From JAAGZL01 sp050290785 (GTDB lineage Bacteria > Pseudomonadota > Gammaproteobacteria > Chromatiales > Chromatiaceae), in NCBI GenBank assembly GCA_050290785.1, contig JBNKIR010000045.1, forward strand, positions 1 through 48,864: DNA of 48,864 nucleotides, in the 5' to 3' direction. How positions within the stretch are numbered: position 1 is the stretch's first letter; every line of letters begins with the position of its first letter. This document shows, piece after piece, positions 41,055 through 48,662 of this stretch. The position numbers and the translations under genes are program-made. The notes below the pieces were generated by a model, which worked only from the letters and a program-made list of their open reading frames with translations, did not search any database and was not told the DNA's origin.

Positions 41055-41534
41055 ATGAACGACATCCAAAACAACGATCAGCTTCTGAAAGATTTATTGA
41101 GACGGGTGGAGGCCCTGGAACGCGAGGCGCCTAAAGACCAACTTACCATTGGGGTTGTCAGCGCTGATCTGGAGCGTGTGATGCTTGCCTTCATGATCGC
41201 GCTGGGGGCGTCAGTCTTTGATACGGAAGTGGAACTGTTTTTTGCCCTTAGGGCCACGGCGGCCCTGCGAGATCCGAAAAAGACCCAAAAGGATCTGGGG
41301 GAGCTGGAACCATCGGCGATCAAGTTTGATCTGGCGAAACACGGGGCCATGTCCCTGGAAGATCTCATACAGCAGGCCGGTGAGCTCGGGGTACGGATTA
41401 CCGTCTGCAACCTGTCCCTGGAGCTCATGGGGATCGAGCACGAAGAGCTGATCGATTACCCGGATATGAGCTTTGCCGGTGTCGCTACCCTGATCGAGAT
41501 GGCCGGCCAGTCGAAGCAGTGCTGGTTTATGTGA
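41055..41534 (+). CDS. DsrE-family sulfurtransferase
   Basis: The 159-residue protein has a DsrE/DsrF-like alpha/beta fold. After a helical N-terminal part (LLKDLLRRVEALERE), the core strand TIGVVSADLERVMLAF and FALRATAALRDP follow. C118 in ITVCNLSLELMG corresponds to the persulfide-carrying Cys of the DsrE3 group; C156 near the C-terminus could assist. Such proteins pass sulfane sulfur to TusA in sulfur oxidisers. It begins 96 bases before tusA and heads this operon, with AGGGAAAA at its ribosome site. No start other than ATG 41055 fits. Confidence 0.88.
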   Translation: MNDIQNNDQLLKDLLRRVEALEREAPKDQLTIGVVSADLERVMLAFMIALGASVFDTEVELFFALRATAALRDPKKTQKDLGELEPSAIKFDLAKHGAMSLEDLIQQAGELGVRITVCNLSLELMGIEHEELIDYPDMSFAGVATLIEMAGQSKQCWFM

Positions 41535-41630
41535 AATTATTTCTTACGATGCGATTTTTTTTACGCAAATCACAATTAAAAAAATAGACTATGCTAATAT
41601 TTTAATAGAGATAGCCCGAGGAGTATAAAA

Positions 41631-41885
41631 ATGAACGAAGGTGAATTAAAAGCCCTTGATGTTGCAAAAGTCATAGATGCCAGAGGCACCGCCTGCCCGG
41701 GGCCCATGCTTGAGGCAAAACGCGCCATCGGTGAATGTCCGGTAGATGGCGTCATGGAAGTGCAGTCGTCGGATAGTGGCACCATCGTAGATATTCAGCG
41801 CTGGTGCAACAAGATGGGACATGAGTACCTCGGCGATATTGAGAATGATGGATTCTGGAGCGTCTATCTATTGAGGAAGGTATAG
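41631..41885 (+). CDS. tusA: TusA-family sulfur carrier
   Basis: The 84-residue protein carries the TusA/SirA signature DARGTACPGPMLEAKRAI with persulfide Cys22 in CPGP. The rest of the fold (VMEVQSSDSGTIVDIQRWC, then the KMGHEYLG strand) is standard. TusA accepts sulfane sulfur and hands it on; in sulfur oxidisers it works next to DsrE and Dsr or Hdr-like proteins. GAGGAG lies 8 bases upstream. The 96-base upstream gap is very AT-rich (TATGCTAATATTTTAAT) and may hold a second promoter. It is the second gene of the Hdr operon. Confidence 0.92.
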   Translation: MNEGELKALDVAKVIDARGTACPGPMLEAKRAIGECPVDGVMEVQSSDSGTIVDIQRWCNKMGHEYLGDIENDGFWSVYLLRKV

Positions 41886-41901
41886 CTGGGAGGGTGTAGA
41901 G

Positions 41902-42309
41902 ATGAGCGCCCCCAATAACAATAACGAACCGAAAATCCTCGTATTCTCCACGAATACGATTTCAGATCCAGGTATAGACCGTGCAGGCAGTGCGCACATG
42001 CACTACTCGACGGCAGTCCAAGTAATCCCCTTACCCTGTTCCAGCGGCATCAAGCCTTCCTGGATCGTCCATGCCCTTAAAGTTGGTTTCGACGGTGTAT
42101 TTATCGCCGCCTGTGGCGGCGATTGCGCCTTTCTTACCGATTGTACGGCGCGCACCAGTACGCTCGTGGCGCGGGCCCAGGCCATGATGAAAGAGCAGGA
42201 GATCAGTCCGAAACGGCTGAAGATGGCCGGACTCTGTTCCGTATGCGCCGACAACTTTGTTGCGCATATGAATAACTTTCAACAGGAGTTAAAGTCCCTT
42301 GAAGCATGA
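41902..42309 (+). CDS. MvhD/FlpD-like iron-sulfur protein (variant)
   Basis: The 135-residue protein aligns with the MvhD (hydrogenase iron-sulfur) family, which moves electrons between a donor and HdrA. Visible family parts are VQVIPLPCSSGI (about 40-50, as CSG in MvhD), VGFDGVFIAACGGDCAFL (about 61-78), and the helix ARAQAMMKEQEISPKRLKM. The usual N-terminal CxxC is replaced by STNT (residues 16-19). It still has cysteines 46, 71, 75, 81, 112 and 115, including CSVC near the C-terminus that is not typical. The 2Fe-2S site is therefore probably rearranged. GGGAGGG lies upstream. Its end overlaps the next gene by 11 bases. Confidence 0.8.
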   Translation: MSAPNNNNEPKILVFSTNTISDPGIDRAGSAHMHYSTAVQVIPLPCSSGIKPSWIVHALKVGFDGVFIAACGGDCAFLTDCTARTSTLVARAQAMMKEQEISPKRLKMAGLCSVCADNFVAHMNNFQQELKSLEA

Positions 42310-45031
42310 AACAGACATAACTCCACTGGACTACGATGTAATGGTCGTCGGCGCGGGTGTCGCCGGTATGGAAACCGCATCGTCGCTGGGCGATATGGGT
42401 TACCGTGTGTTGCTGGTGGACAAGAACTCCAGTGTCGGCGGCAGGGCCATCCTGCTGAGTAAGGTGTTCCCGACCCTGGATTGTGCCAGTTGTATCGTGA
42501 CGCCGAAGATGGCCTCGGTCTCGCATCATCCCAATGTGCACCTCATGACCTACAGCGAGGTCGACGGCATCGTGCGTAACGCCGATGGCTCATTCGCGGT
42601 GGATCTGCACAAAAAGGCCAGCTACGTGGACTTCGATGCCTGCACCGGGTGCGGCAAGTGCGAAGAGGTGTGCACGGTAGCGGTGCCGGATCAATACAAC
42701 TACGATCTGGTCACGCGCCGGGTCGCGCATATCCCCTTTCCTCAGGCGGTGCCGAAGAAGGCCGTGATCGACCGGCGCGGCGAAGCACCCTGTACCTTCA
42801 CCTGCCCCGGCAACGTCAAGGCCAGTGGTTACATCTCGCTGGTGCGGGCGGGCCGCTATAAGGAGGCCTTCAACCTGCACCTGGAGAATGCGCCCCTGGT
42901 GGGCAGCCTGGCGCGGGCCTGTTATGCGCCCTGCGAATCCGACTGCACCCGCGGGGAGAAGGAAGGAACGGTACACATCCGCGGTATCAAACGCTTCCTG
43001 GCGGACCGCTACTACGCCGAGCATCCGGAACCGGAATACGGTCCGGTGGAAGGCCAACTAAAGACGCGGATCGCCGTGGTCGGATCCGGTCCGGCGGGCC
43101 TGAGTGCGGCCTTCTACCTGGCGCGCCAGGGCCATCAGGTAACCATCTTCGAGGCGGACGAGGAGGCAGGCGGCATGCTGCGCACCGGCATCCCGCCCTA
43201 TCGCCTGCCCAAGGATGTGGTGGATCGCGACATCAAGAACGTGACGGCCCTGGGTGTTGAAATAAAAACCGGACATAGAATCACCTCTCTAGCGGATCTC
43301 AAACAGCAGGGCTTTGATGCCATCCTGCTCACCACCGGGTCGTCGGAAGAGTCCGGTCTGGACATCCCAGGCCAGGATCTGGATGGCGTCATGGGCTGTA
43401 TGCAGTTCCTGCACGCGGTCAACATCGGGGAGATGCCCGATGTCAGAGGCAAGACCGTCATGGTCATCGGTGGTGGCAATTCGGCCATGGACCCGGCCCG
43501 GGCCGCCATCCGCATGGGGGCCGGCAGGGTCATCATCAACTACCGGCGCGGGCGCGCAGAGATGCCGGCCCACGACTGGGAGATAGACGGGGCCGAAGAA
43601 GAGGGCGTTGAACTCATGCTCATGAGTACGCCTACAAGGTTTATCGGCCAGGACGGCAAGCTGGTCGCGGCCGAATGCATCAGTATGGAGTTGGGTGAGC
43701 CGGACGAGAGCGGCCGTCGCCGCCCGGTCCCGATCGAGGGATCGGAACAGGAGGTCCCGATAGATATGGCGGTCCTGGCCATCGGCCTGCGTCCATCCAC
43801 CACCCATTTCCCGGACGCCATGAAGAGTGGCAGAGGCCTTCTGGTTGCTGACCCGCAGACCTGCCAGACGGCCGATCCGGATATCTTCGCCTGCGGTGAC
43901 TGCGTCACGGCGCCCACCATGATCATCAACGCCATCGCCCAGGGGCGGCGCGCGGCCTTCTTTATGGACCGCCACCTGCAAGGCGAGTCGCTGGACGCCC
44001 CGTTCGACGGAGACCTGGAGAAGACCGACAAGGACATGGTGCTGAAAGAGGCGGAACATTTCGTCCAACGGCAACCGGTGCCGCAACCCTTGCTGACGCT
44101 GGCCGAACGCCGGCAGACATTTGACTGTTATGAAGGGGTGATGACGGAGGAAGAGGTACGGAGTGAGGCCCTGCGCTGCATGAACTGCGCGGAGTGTTCC
44201 CAGTGCCTGGAGTGTGTCGAGGCCTGCGCCCCCAAGTGTATCGACTTCAGCCAGAGGCCGACCCCCATATCACTTAATGTGGGTACGGTCTGCGTCTCGA
44301 CCGGCTTCAAGATACTCGATCCGGGGGCCAAGGAACTGCTCGGTTACGACCGCTACCCCAATGTGATCACCGGACCGGAGATGGACCGCCTGCTGGCGCC
44401 GACCCGTCCCTACAACTCCGTGTTAAGGCCTTCGGACGGCAAGGAGCCGGAGAACATCGCCATGCTGCTGTGCGTCGGGTCGCGCGATCAGACAATCTGC
44501 AATCCGCTCTGCTGCCGCATCGGTTGCATGTACTCGATAAAGCAGGCGCAACTCGCCATGGGCGCCCTGCCGCTGGCCGATATCACCATCTACACCATCG
44601 ATGTGCGGGCCTTTGGCAAGGGTTATGACGAGTTCTACGAGCAGTCCAAGGCCATGGGGATCCAGTTCGTCAAGGGCAAGGTCGCGCGCATCGAACAACT
44701 CCCCAACGGTAACCTGCTACTGCACTATGAAGATATGCTGGGAGAGGGCGGTCAGAAGACCAGCGAACACGATCTGGTGGTCATGACCGTGGGCTTCCTG
44801 CCCAATACCGATGTGTTCTCCCTCTATAAAGGTGAGGCGCTGGATACGAACGAGTTCGGCTATGTGCAGGAGGTCAATCCAGTGGCCGAGCCGAGCCGTA
44901 CCAATATCGATGGACTGTTCGTGGCCGGCACCACCATCGGCGTGATGGACATCCCGGACACCGTGCTGCACTCCGGGGCGGCAGCGGCCCAGGCAGCCGC
45001 CTATCTTGAACGTACGAGGGGTGGCAAATGA
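42299..45031 (+). CDS. HdrA-like flavoprotein with an inserted GltD-type NAD(P)H module
   Basis: This 910-residue protein is a mosaic. Residues about 1-140 are the first half of HdrA: FAD motif VVGAGVAGMETASSLG and a 4Fe-4S set CTGCGKCEEVC (C115, C118, C121, C125). About 150-600 match the glutamate synthase small subunit (GltD), with cysteine motifs CTFTCPGNVKASGYISLVRA and CYAPCESDCTRG, FAD site VVGSGPAGLSAAFYLA and NAD(P)-site IGGGNSAMDPA (391-396 = GGGNSA). From about 615 the HdrA second half resumes, with a Cys-rich cluster (C627 to C647) and CVGSRD...CCRIGCMYSIKQA. Large HdrA/GltD-type fusions called HdrL have been described in sulfate reducers; this may be one. The start is TTG at 42299, 11 bases before the preceding stop. 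Confidence 0.9.
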   Translation: MKHETDITPLDYDVMVVGAGVAGMETASSLGDMGYRVLLVDKNSSVGGRAILLSKVFPTLDCASCIVTPKMASVSHHPNVHLMTYSEVDGIVRNADGSFAVDLHKKASYVDFDACTGCGKCEEVCTVAVPDQYNYDLVTRRVAHIPFPQAVPKKAVIDRRGEAPCTFTCPGNVKASGYISLVRAGRYKEAFNLHLENAPLVGSLARACYAPCESDCTRGEKEGTVHIRGIKRFLADRYYAEHPEPEYGPVEGQLKTRIAVVGSGPAGLSAAFYLARQGHQVTIFEADEEAGGMLRTGIPPYRLPKDVVDRDIKNVTALGVEIKTGHRITSLADLKQQGFDAILLTTGSSEESGLDIPGQDLDGVMGCMQFLHAVNIGEMPDVRGKTVMVIGGGNSAMDPARAAIRMGAGRVIINYRRGRAEMPAHDWEIDGAEEEGVELMLMSTPTRFIGQDGKLVAAECISMELGEPDESGRRRPVPIEGSEQEVPIDMAVLAIGLRPSTTHFPDAMKSGRGLLVADPQTCQTADPDIFACGDCVTAPTMIINAIAQGRRAAFFMDRHLQGESLDAPFDGDLEKTDKDMVLKEAEHFVQRQPVPQPLLTLAERRQTFDCYEGVMTEEEVRSEALRCMNCAECSQCLECVEACAPKCIDFSQRPTPISLNVGTVCVSTGFKILDPGAKELLGYDRYPNVITGPEMDRLLAPTRPYNSVLRPSDGKEPENIAMLLCVGSRDQTICNPLCCRIGCMYSIKQAQLAMGALPLADITIYTIDVRAFGKGYDEFYEQSKAMGIQFVKGKVARIEQLPNGNLLLHYEDMLGEGGQKTSEHDLVVMTVGFLPNTDVFSLYKGEALDTNEFGYVQEVNPVAEPSRTNIDGLFVAGTTIGVMDIPDTVLHSGAAAAQAAAYLERTRGGK

Positions 45032-46779
45032 CAGATAAACGACGTATCGGTGTCTACGTATGCCACTGCGGTGGGAACATCGCCGACCATGTGGATGTAA
45101 AAAAGGTAGCGGAACAGCTCGCCGGCGAAGAGGAGGTCGAGGTAACCCAGACCCATCTGTTCGCCTGCTCGGACGCCTCGCAACAGGAGATGATCGACCA
45201 GATCAAGGAGAAGGATCTGGACGGACTGGTCATTGCCTCCTGTTCACCCAAACTGCACCTCTTCACCTTTCGCGCCATGGCGGAACGGGCCGGGCTGAAT
45301 CCCTATCAATACGTGCATGTAAATATCCGCGAACAGTGCTCCTGGGTGCATAAGGGCGATCAGGCCGGGGCCACGGAGAAGGGTATCAATATCGTGCGGG
45401 CCGGGGTGGCCAAGTGCGCCCTGACCGATCCCTTGACCCCCATTCGCATCGAGACCCAACCGCGCGTCCTGGTGATAGGGGCGGGCGTGGCCGGTATGCG
45501 CGCCGCCATCTCCCTGGCCGGCATGGGTATGTCCGTATTTATTATCGAACGCGAGGGCGAGGTCGGGGGCTGGACGGCGCAGGTTGGGCGCATGGGGCCG
45601 GATAATCAGTATGGCCCCGATGTGGTGGCAGACCTGCTGCAGCAGGTGCAGGGCAATGAGAGCATCATGCTCTACACCAATGCCGAGTTGACGGCCAAGA
45701 GCGGCCATATCGGTGATTTCAACGTAACGGTGCGTCTGCATGGCGAAGAGGATGTCTCGCTCAATGTGGGTGCGATCATCACCACGACCGGCTTCACCCC
45801 CTACGAACCCCAAGAGGGGGAATACGGTTGGGGCGCGCCCGGCGTGGTCACCCTGTTGGAGTTCCGCCAGATGCTCGATGCTTGCGATGGCGTCCTGACC
45901 CATAACGGGGTCCCGGTACGGGATGTGGCCTTCATCTATTGTGTCGGCAGTCGCCAGACCAAGAGCGAAGACTGCCCCGAGCCCAACACCCACTGCTCGC
46001 GCTTCTGCTGCATGGCCACCGCCTTCAGCGGCAGCCTGCTGCATGATGTGGAGACCAAGACCGGCCAGAGCATAAATCAATACCACCTGTTTCGCGATGT
46101 GCGCACCTATGGCCACCTGGAGACCGTATATACAACAGCCCGCGACGACGGCGCCCTGTTTCTGCGCTGGGACCCGAAAGAACCACCGCAGGTAGAGCAG
46201 CGCGACGGCCGTCTGGCGGTCAGGGTCAAAGACACCCTGTTGGGCGAAGAGGAGTTGGAGATCGGCGCGGACCTGGTGGTTCTGGCCACCGGCATGATGC
46301 CCAGGAAGAACGACGCGCTGAACGATATCCTGAAGCTGCCCAAGAGCAAGGACGGCTTCTACAACGAGATCCACATCAAGCTGCGTCCGGTCGAGACCAC
46401 CATCGATGGCGTATGCATCGCCGGGACCGCGCAGGGCCCCAAGAATCTGGCGGAGAGCGTTGCCTCCTCGCTGGCGGCGGTGGCCAGGAGTGGCGCCATA
46501 CTGAAAAAGGGCTATCTGAATCTGGAACCCCTGGTGGCGAAGATCGATACCTCCAAATGCATCTGGTGCGACGAATGCACCAAGGCCTGCCCCTACGGCG
46601 CTATCGAACGGATTCAATGCGGCGACAAGGAGGTGGCCATGGTGCTGGAGTCTTCCTGTAAGGGAGAGGGGGCCTGTGTCCCGGTGTGCGAACACGATGC
46701 CGTGGTTATCGAGGGCTACCGGGAAGACCAGATCCTGGCGATGATCGACGCCAGTCTTAAGGAGTCGGAAACGGTATGA
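45028..46779 (+). CDS. hdrA: Heterodisulfide reductase subunit A (HdrA)
   Basis: This 583-residue protein is a canonical-length HdrA with a thioredoxin-like N-terminal domain (VCHCGGNI, C12 and C14), then the FAD site VIGAGVAGMRAAISLA (about 149-164). A Cys-rich cluster lies in FIYCVGSRQTKSEDC and HCSRFCCMATAF at about 305-330. Two ferredoxin motifs close the protein: CIWCDECTKAC (C511, C514, C517, C521) and CKGEGACVPVC (C544, C550, C554), where the expected second Cys is Glu547. HdrA houses the flavin that splits electron pairs in methanogens. It overlaps the preceding gene by 4 bases (ATGA). Its partner HdrC and HdrB follow. Confidence 0.93.
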   Translation: MTDKRRIGVYVCHCGGNIADHVDVKKVAEQLAGEEEVEVTQTHLFACSDASQQEMIDQIKEKDLDGLVIASCSPKLHLFTFRAMAERAGLNPYQYVHVNIREQCSWVHKGDQAGATEKGINIVRAGVAKCALTDPLTPIRIETQPRVLVIGAGVAGMRAAISLAGMGMSVFIIEREGEVGGWTAQVGRMGPDNQYGPDVVADLLQQVQGNESIMLYTNAELTAKSGHIGDFNVTVRLHGEEDVSLNVGAIITTTGFTPYEPQEGEYGWGAPGVVTLLEFRQMLDACDGVLTHNGVPVRDVAFIYCVGSRQTKSEDCPEPNTHCSRFCCMATAFSGSLLHDVETKTGQSINQYHLFRDVRTYGHLETVYTTARDDGALFLRWDPKEPPQVEQRDGRLAVRVKDTLLGEEELEIGADLVVLATGMMPRKNDALNDILKLPKSKDGFYNEIHIKLRPVETTIDGVCIAGTAQGPKNLAESVASSLAAVARSGAILKKGYLNLEPLVAKIDTSKCIWCDECTKACPYGAIERIQCGDKEVAMVLESSCKGEGACVPVCEHDAVVIEGYREDQILAMIDASLKESETV

Positions 46780-47024
46780 GTGACAGGCAAAAATTACGAG
46801 CCATGCTCGATATCGCTCAAGACGAGATGGTCATGCGCGACCGTATCGCGGACCTTCTGGCCCAAGGCCCGAAGACCATTCCGGAACTTGCCCAGGACCT
46901 GGGCTGCCCATCGCGGGAGGTGACGGTCTGGCTCTTCGGTATGCGCCGCTATGGCCTGGTGGAAGAGATAGGACGCGCGGATGTGGATGGATATTTCCAA
47001 TATGAACTCGCTAAGCACCCTTAG
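46776..47024 (+). CDS. Small winged-helix protein in the Hdr operon
   Basis: The 82-residue product has a winged-helix-like pattern: helix 1 (LRAMLDIAQDEMVMRDRI), a helix-turn-helix (KTIPELAQDLGCPSREVTVW) and a short beta wing (GLVEEIGRADVDGYFQYEL). It could bind DNA and regulate this operon, or serve as a structural partner of HdrA; the sequence cannot decide. It overlaps hdrA by 4 bases and precedes hdrC by 32 bases, so it is made with the complex. Proteins of this size in Hdr gene clusters are poorly described. Confidence 0.75.
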   Translation: MSDRQKLRAMLDIAQDEMVMRDRIADLLAQGPKTIPELAQDLGCPSREVTVWLFGMRRYGLVEEIGRADVDGYFQYELAKHP

Positions 47025-47056
47025 CCCTAACCCGGCATGAGCTTGGGAGGAGAAAC

Positions 47057-47365
47057 ATGGTAACCAAGACATCTTCGGAATTTGCCGCCCGCATGAAGCA
47101 AGAGGAGGGCTTCAATGCCGGGGCATGTTTCCACTGTGGCACCTGCTCGGCACTCTGTCCGCTCGGGTACGAGATCATTCCGCGCAAACTGTTTCGCGAG
47201 GTCATGCTCGGGCTTGAGGACAACGTGCTGGAGAATATCCCACAGATCTTCTCCTGCCTGCTGTGCCGCATGTGCGAAGTGAATTGTCCTCAGGGGGTGC
47301 GTATCGCGGATAACATGCGCGCCCTGCGTTACATTATCAACCAGCAAGAGTTTGGCTTGAAGTAG
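47057..47365 (+). CDS. hdrC: Heterodisulfide reductase subunit C (HdrC)
   Basis: The 102-residue protein carries two complete 4Fe-4S motifs: C24, C27, C30, C34 (CFHCGTCSALCP) and C67, C70, C73, C77 (CLLCRMCEVNCP). It passes electrons between HdrA and the HdrB site. It is shorter than methanogen HdrC (about 180-190 residues) and lacks extra helices. GGGAGGAG is a strong ribosome site. HdrB follows 12 bases later, as usual. Confidence 0.92.
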   Translation: MVTKTSSEFAARMKQEEGFNAGACFHCGTCSALCPLGYEIIPRKLFREVMLGLEDNVLENIPQIFSCLLCRMCEVNCPQGVRIADNMRALRYIINQQEFGLK

Positions 47366-47376
47366 GAAGAATATTT

Positions 47377-48348
47377 ATGCCTTTACCGATCGCACCTATT
47401 CTTGGAATCTTCGCCGATAATGTGCGCAAGCGCGGTAGTGTCCTGCCGCTGTCGAAGCGGACGGCCACGGGCTGGGCCCAAGGGCTCGACATACCGCGCG
47501 GCGGCGAGACCGTTCTCTACACCGGACACATCTATCAGATGATACCCGCCATCGACGCCATGTCCGCTCAGTTGGCGCTGCTGGAAAACTCATTCCTGAC
47601 CCGGTTCTTCGGCATAGGCCGTCTGATGAACAAGTTTGTCAGCCTGTCATTCTTTATGGGCCTCACCGCCTCGCGCAAAAAGATGCAACACTCCAACCAG
47701 GTGTTGCGCGATATCGTCGGGCTGCTGCGCGACGCGGGGGTCGAGTTCGGCTATCTGTATGAAGATGAGATCTACGCCGGCGCCCTGCTGTATGACGACG
47801 GACTGGATGACTCCTTCGGCGAACACGCCCGCCGCGTGGCTGAGCATTTGAAGAAGCTGGGGGTGCGGCGCCTGATCACCGTGGACCCACACACCACCAA
47901 GATGTTTCGGCACGCCTATCAACACTTCGTAAAGGATTTCGATATCGAGGTCCAGAGCTATCTGGAAGTGCTGGCGCAGGCGCAGCCGGAGGCCATGCAA
48001 CAGGTAAACCAGGAAGTGGTGATTCACGACTCCTGCGTCTATGCGCGTTACGAGGATGTCTGTGAACAACCCCGCGTCCTGCTGCGGGCGGCGGGACTGA
48101 CCGTGCGGGAACCGGAACTATCCGGTAAATCAACCCACTGTTGCGGTGGACCGCTGGAATCACTCTTCCCGGCCGAGGCGCATCGCATCTCCGGAAACCG
48201 CATAGATCAACTCGAAGCCGAGGGGAAAAACGTGGTATCCATGTGCCCCTTCTGCTGGGTAAACCTCACCAAGGCTGCAGGTGACCGGCTGGTTATCAAC
48301 GACATAGCCAGTACGCTGGCGGCGCGGCGGTTGGGGGATTCAGCGTAA
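47377..48348 (+). CDS. hdrB: Heterodisulfide reductase subunit B (HdrB), single CCG motif
   Basis: The 323-residue protein belongs to the CCG-domain family. The C-terminal half has a full CCG set: C220, the pair C255-C256 (HCCGGPLES), C290 and C293 (MCPFCWVNL), as in a non-cubane 4Fe-4S site. The N-terminal half keeps the fold (GGETVLYTGHIYQM) but has no cysteine before C220, so it can bind no cluster. Methanogen HdrB has two. The other standard role, heterodisulfide reduction, would therefore use one cluster. It ends the operon. Confidence 0.9.
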   Translation: MPLPIAPILGIFADNVRKRGSVLPLSKRTATGWAQGLDIPRGGETVLYTGHIYQMIPAIDAMSAQLALLENSFLTRFFGIGRLMNKFVSLSFFMGLTASRKKMQHSNQVLRDIVGLLRDAGVEFGYLYEDEIYAGALLYDDGLDDSFGEHARRVAEHLKKLGVRRLITVDPHTTKMFRHAYQHFVKDFDIEVQSYLEVLAQAQPEAMQQVNQEVVIHDSCVYARYEDVCEQPRVLLRAAGLTVREPELSGKSTHCCGGPLESLFPAEAHRISGNRIDQLEAEGKNVVSMCPFCWVNLTKAAGDRLVINDIASTLAARRLGDSA

Positions 48349-48396
48349 TAACGCCAGCTCTCCCCGCCTAACCCATCAAGAAAAATTCCATCAGCC

Positions 48397-48427
48397 CGTC
48401 ACCCCGCGACTTGATCGCGGGGTCCAG
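48397..48427. repeat. Palindromic repeat after hdrB
   Basis: CGTCACCCCGCGACTTGATC followed by GCGGGGTCCAG forms a hairpin (ACCCCGCGA...TCGCGGGGT) 49 bases after the hdrB stop. It could terminate transcription weakly, though no T-run follows. It is related in style to 38642 and 39808. Confidence 0.6.
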
Positions 48428-48503
48428 GTATACCAAAACCTAAGCAACATAGAAATAATCCGGGAATTTTGGGAGAATCGATCCATTACACGGAAGGATA
48501 ATA

Positions 48504-48662
48504 ATGGTTCCAGAAAACACACTTCCAGAAGCCGAGACTCGAAAGACGATTAATCAGAAGCTGATTGCTGCTGGCTGGGCTTCAAATTCTATAAATATCT
48601 CTCTGCGCTGGTGTGCGATGGTATCCTCAGCGAAAGCAACAAACCAGAAAACAAACCTATGA
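48504..48662 (+). pseudogene. Truncated restriction-type leader ORF
   Basis: ATG 48504, behind CGGAAGGATAATA, opens 52 codons. The first part, LPEAETRKTINQKLIAAGW, resembles the N-terminus of type I restriction (HsdR-like) proteins. After that the sequence stops matching. From about 48575 a different frame, in phase with hsdM, reads FKFYKYLSALVCDGILSESN, also protein-like. The simplest reading is a decayed gene with an internal deletion or frameshift. Its stop overlaps the hsdM start (ATGA). The alternative is a real 52-residue gene. Confidence 0.45.

Noticed and set aside
45244..46695. 483-codon minus-strand frame opposite hdrA
   Set aside because: Shadow of hdrA with no recognisable domain.
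41055..48348. Naming the operon as a standard sHdr system
   Set aside because: No lbpA, no second hdrB/hdrC pair, and the HdrA proteins are of full methanogen-like length with an MvhD-like partner.
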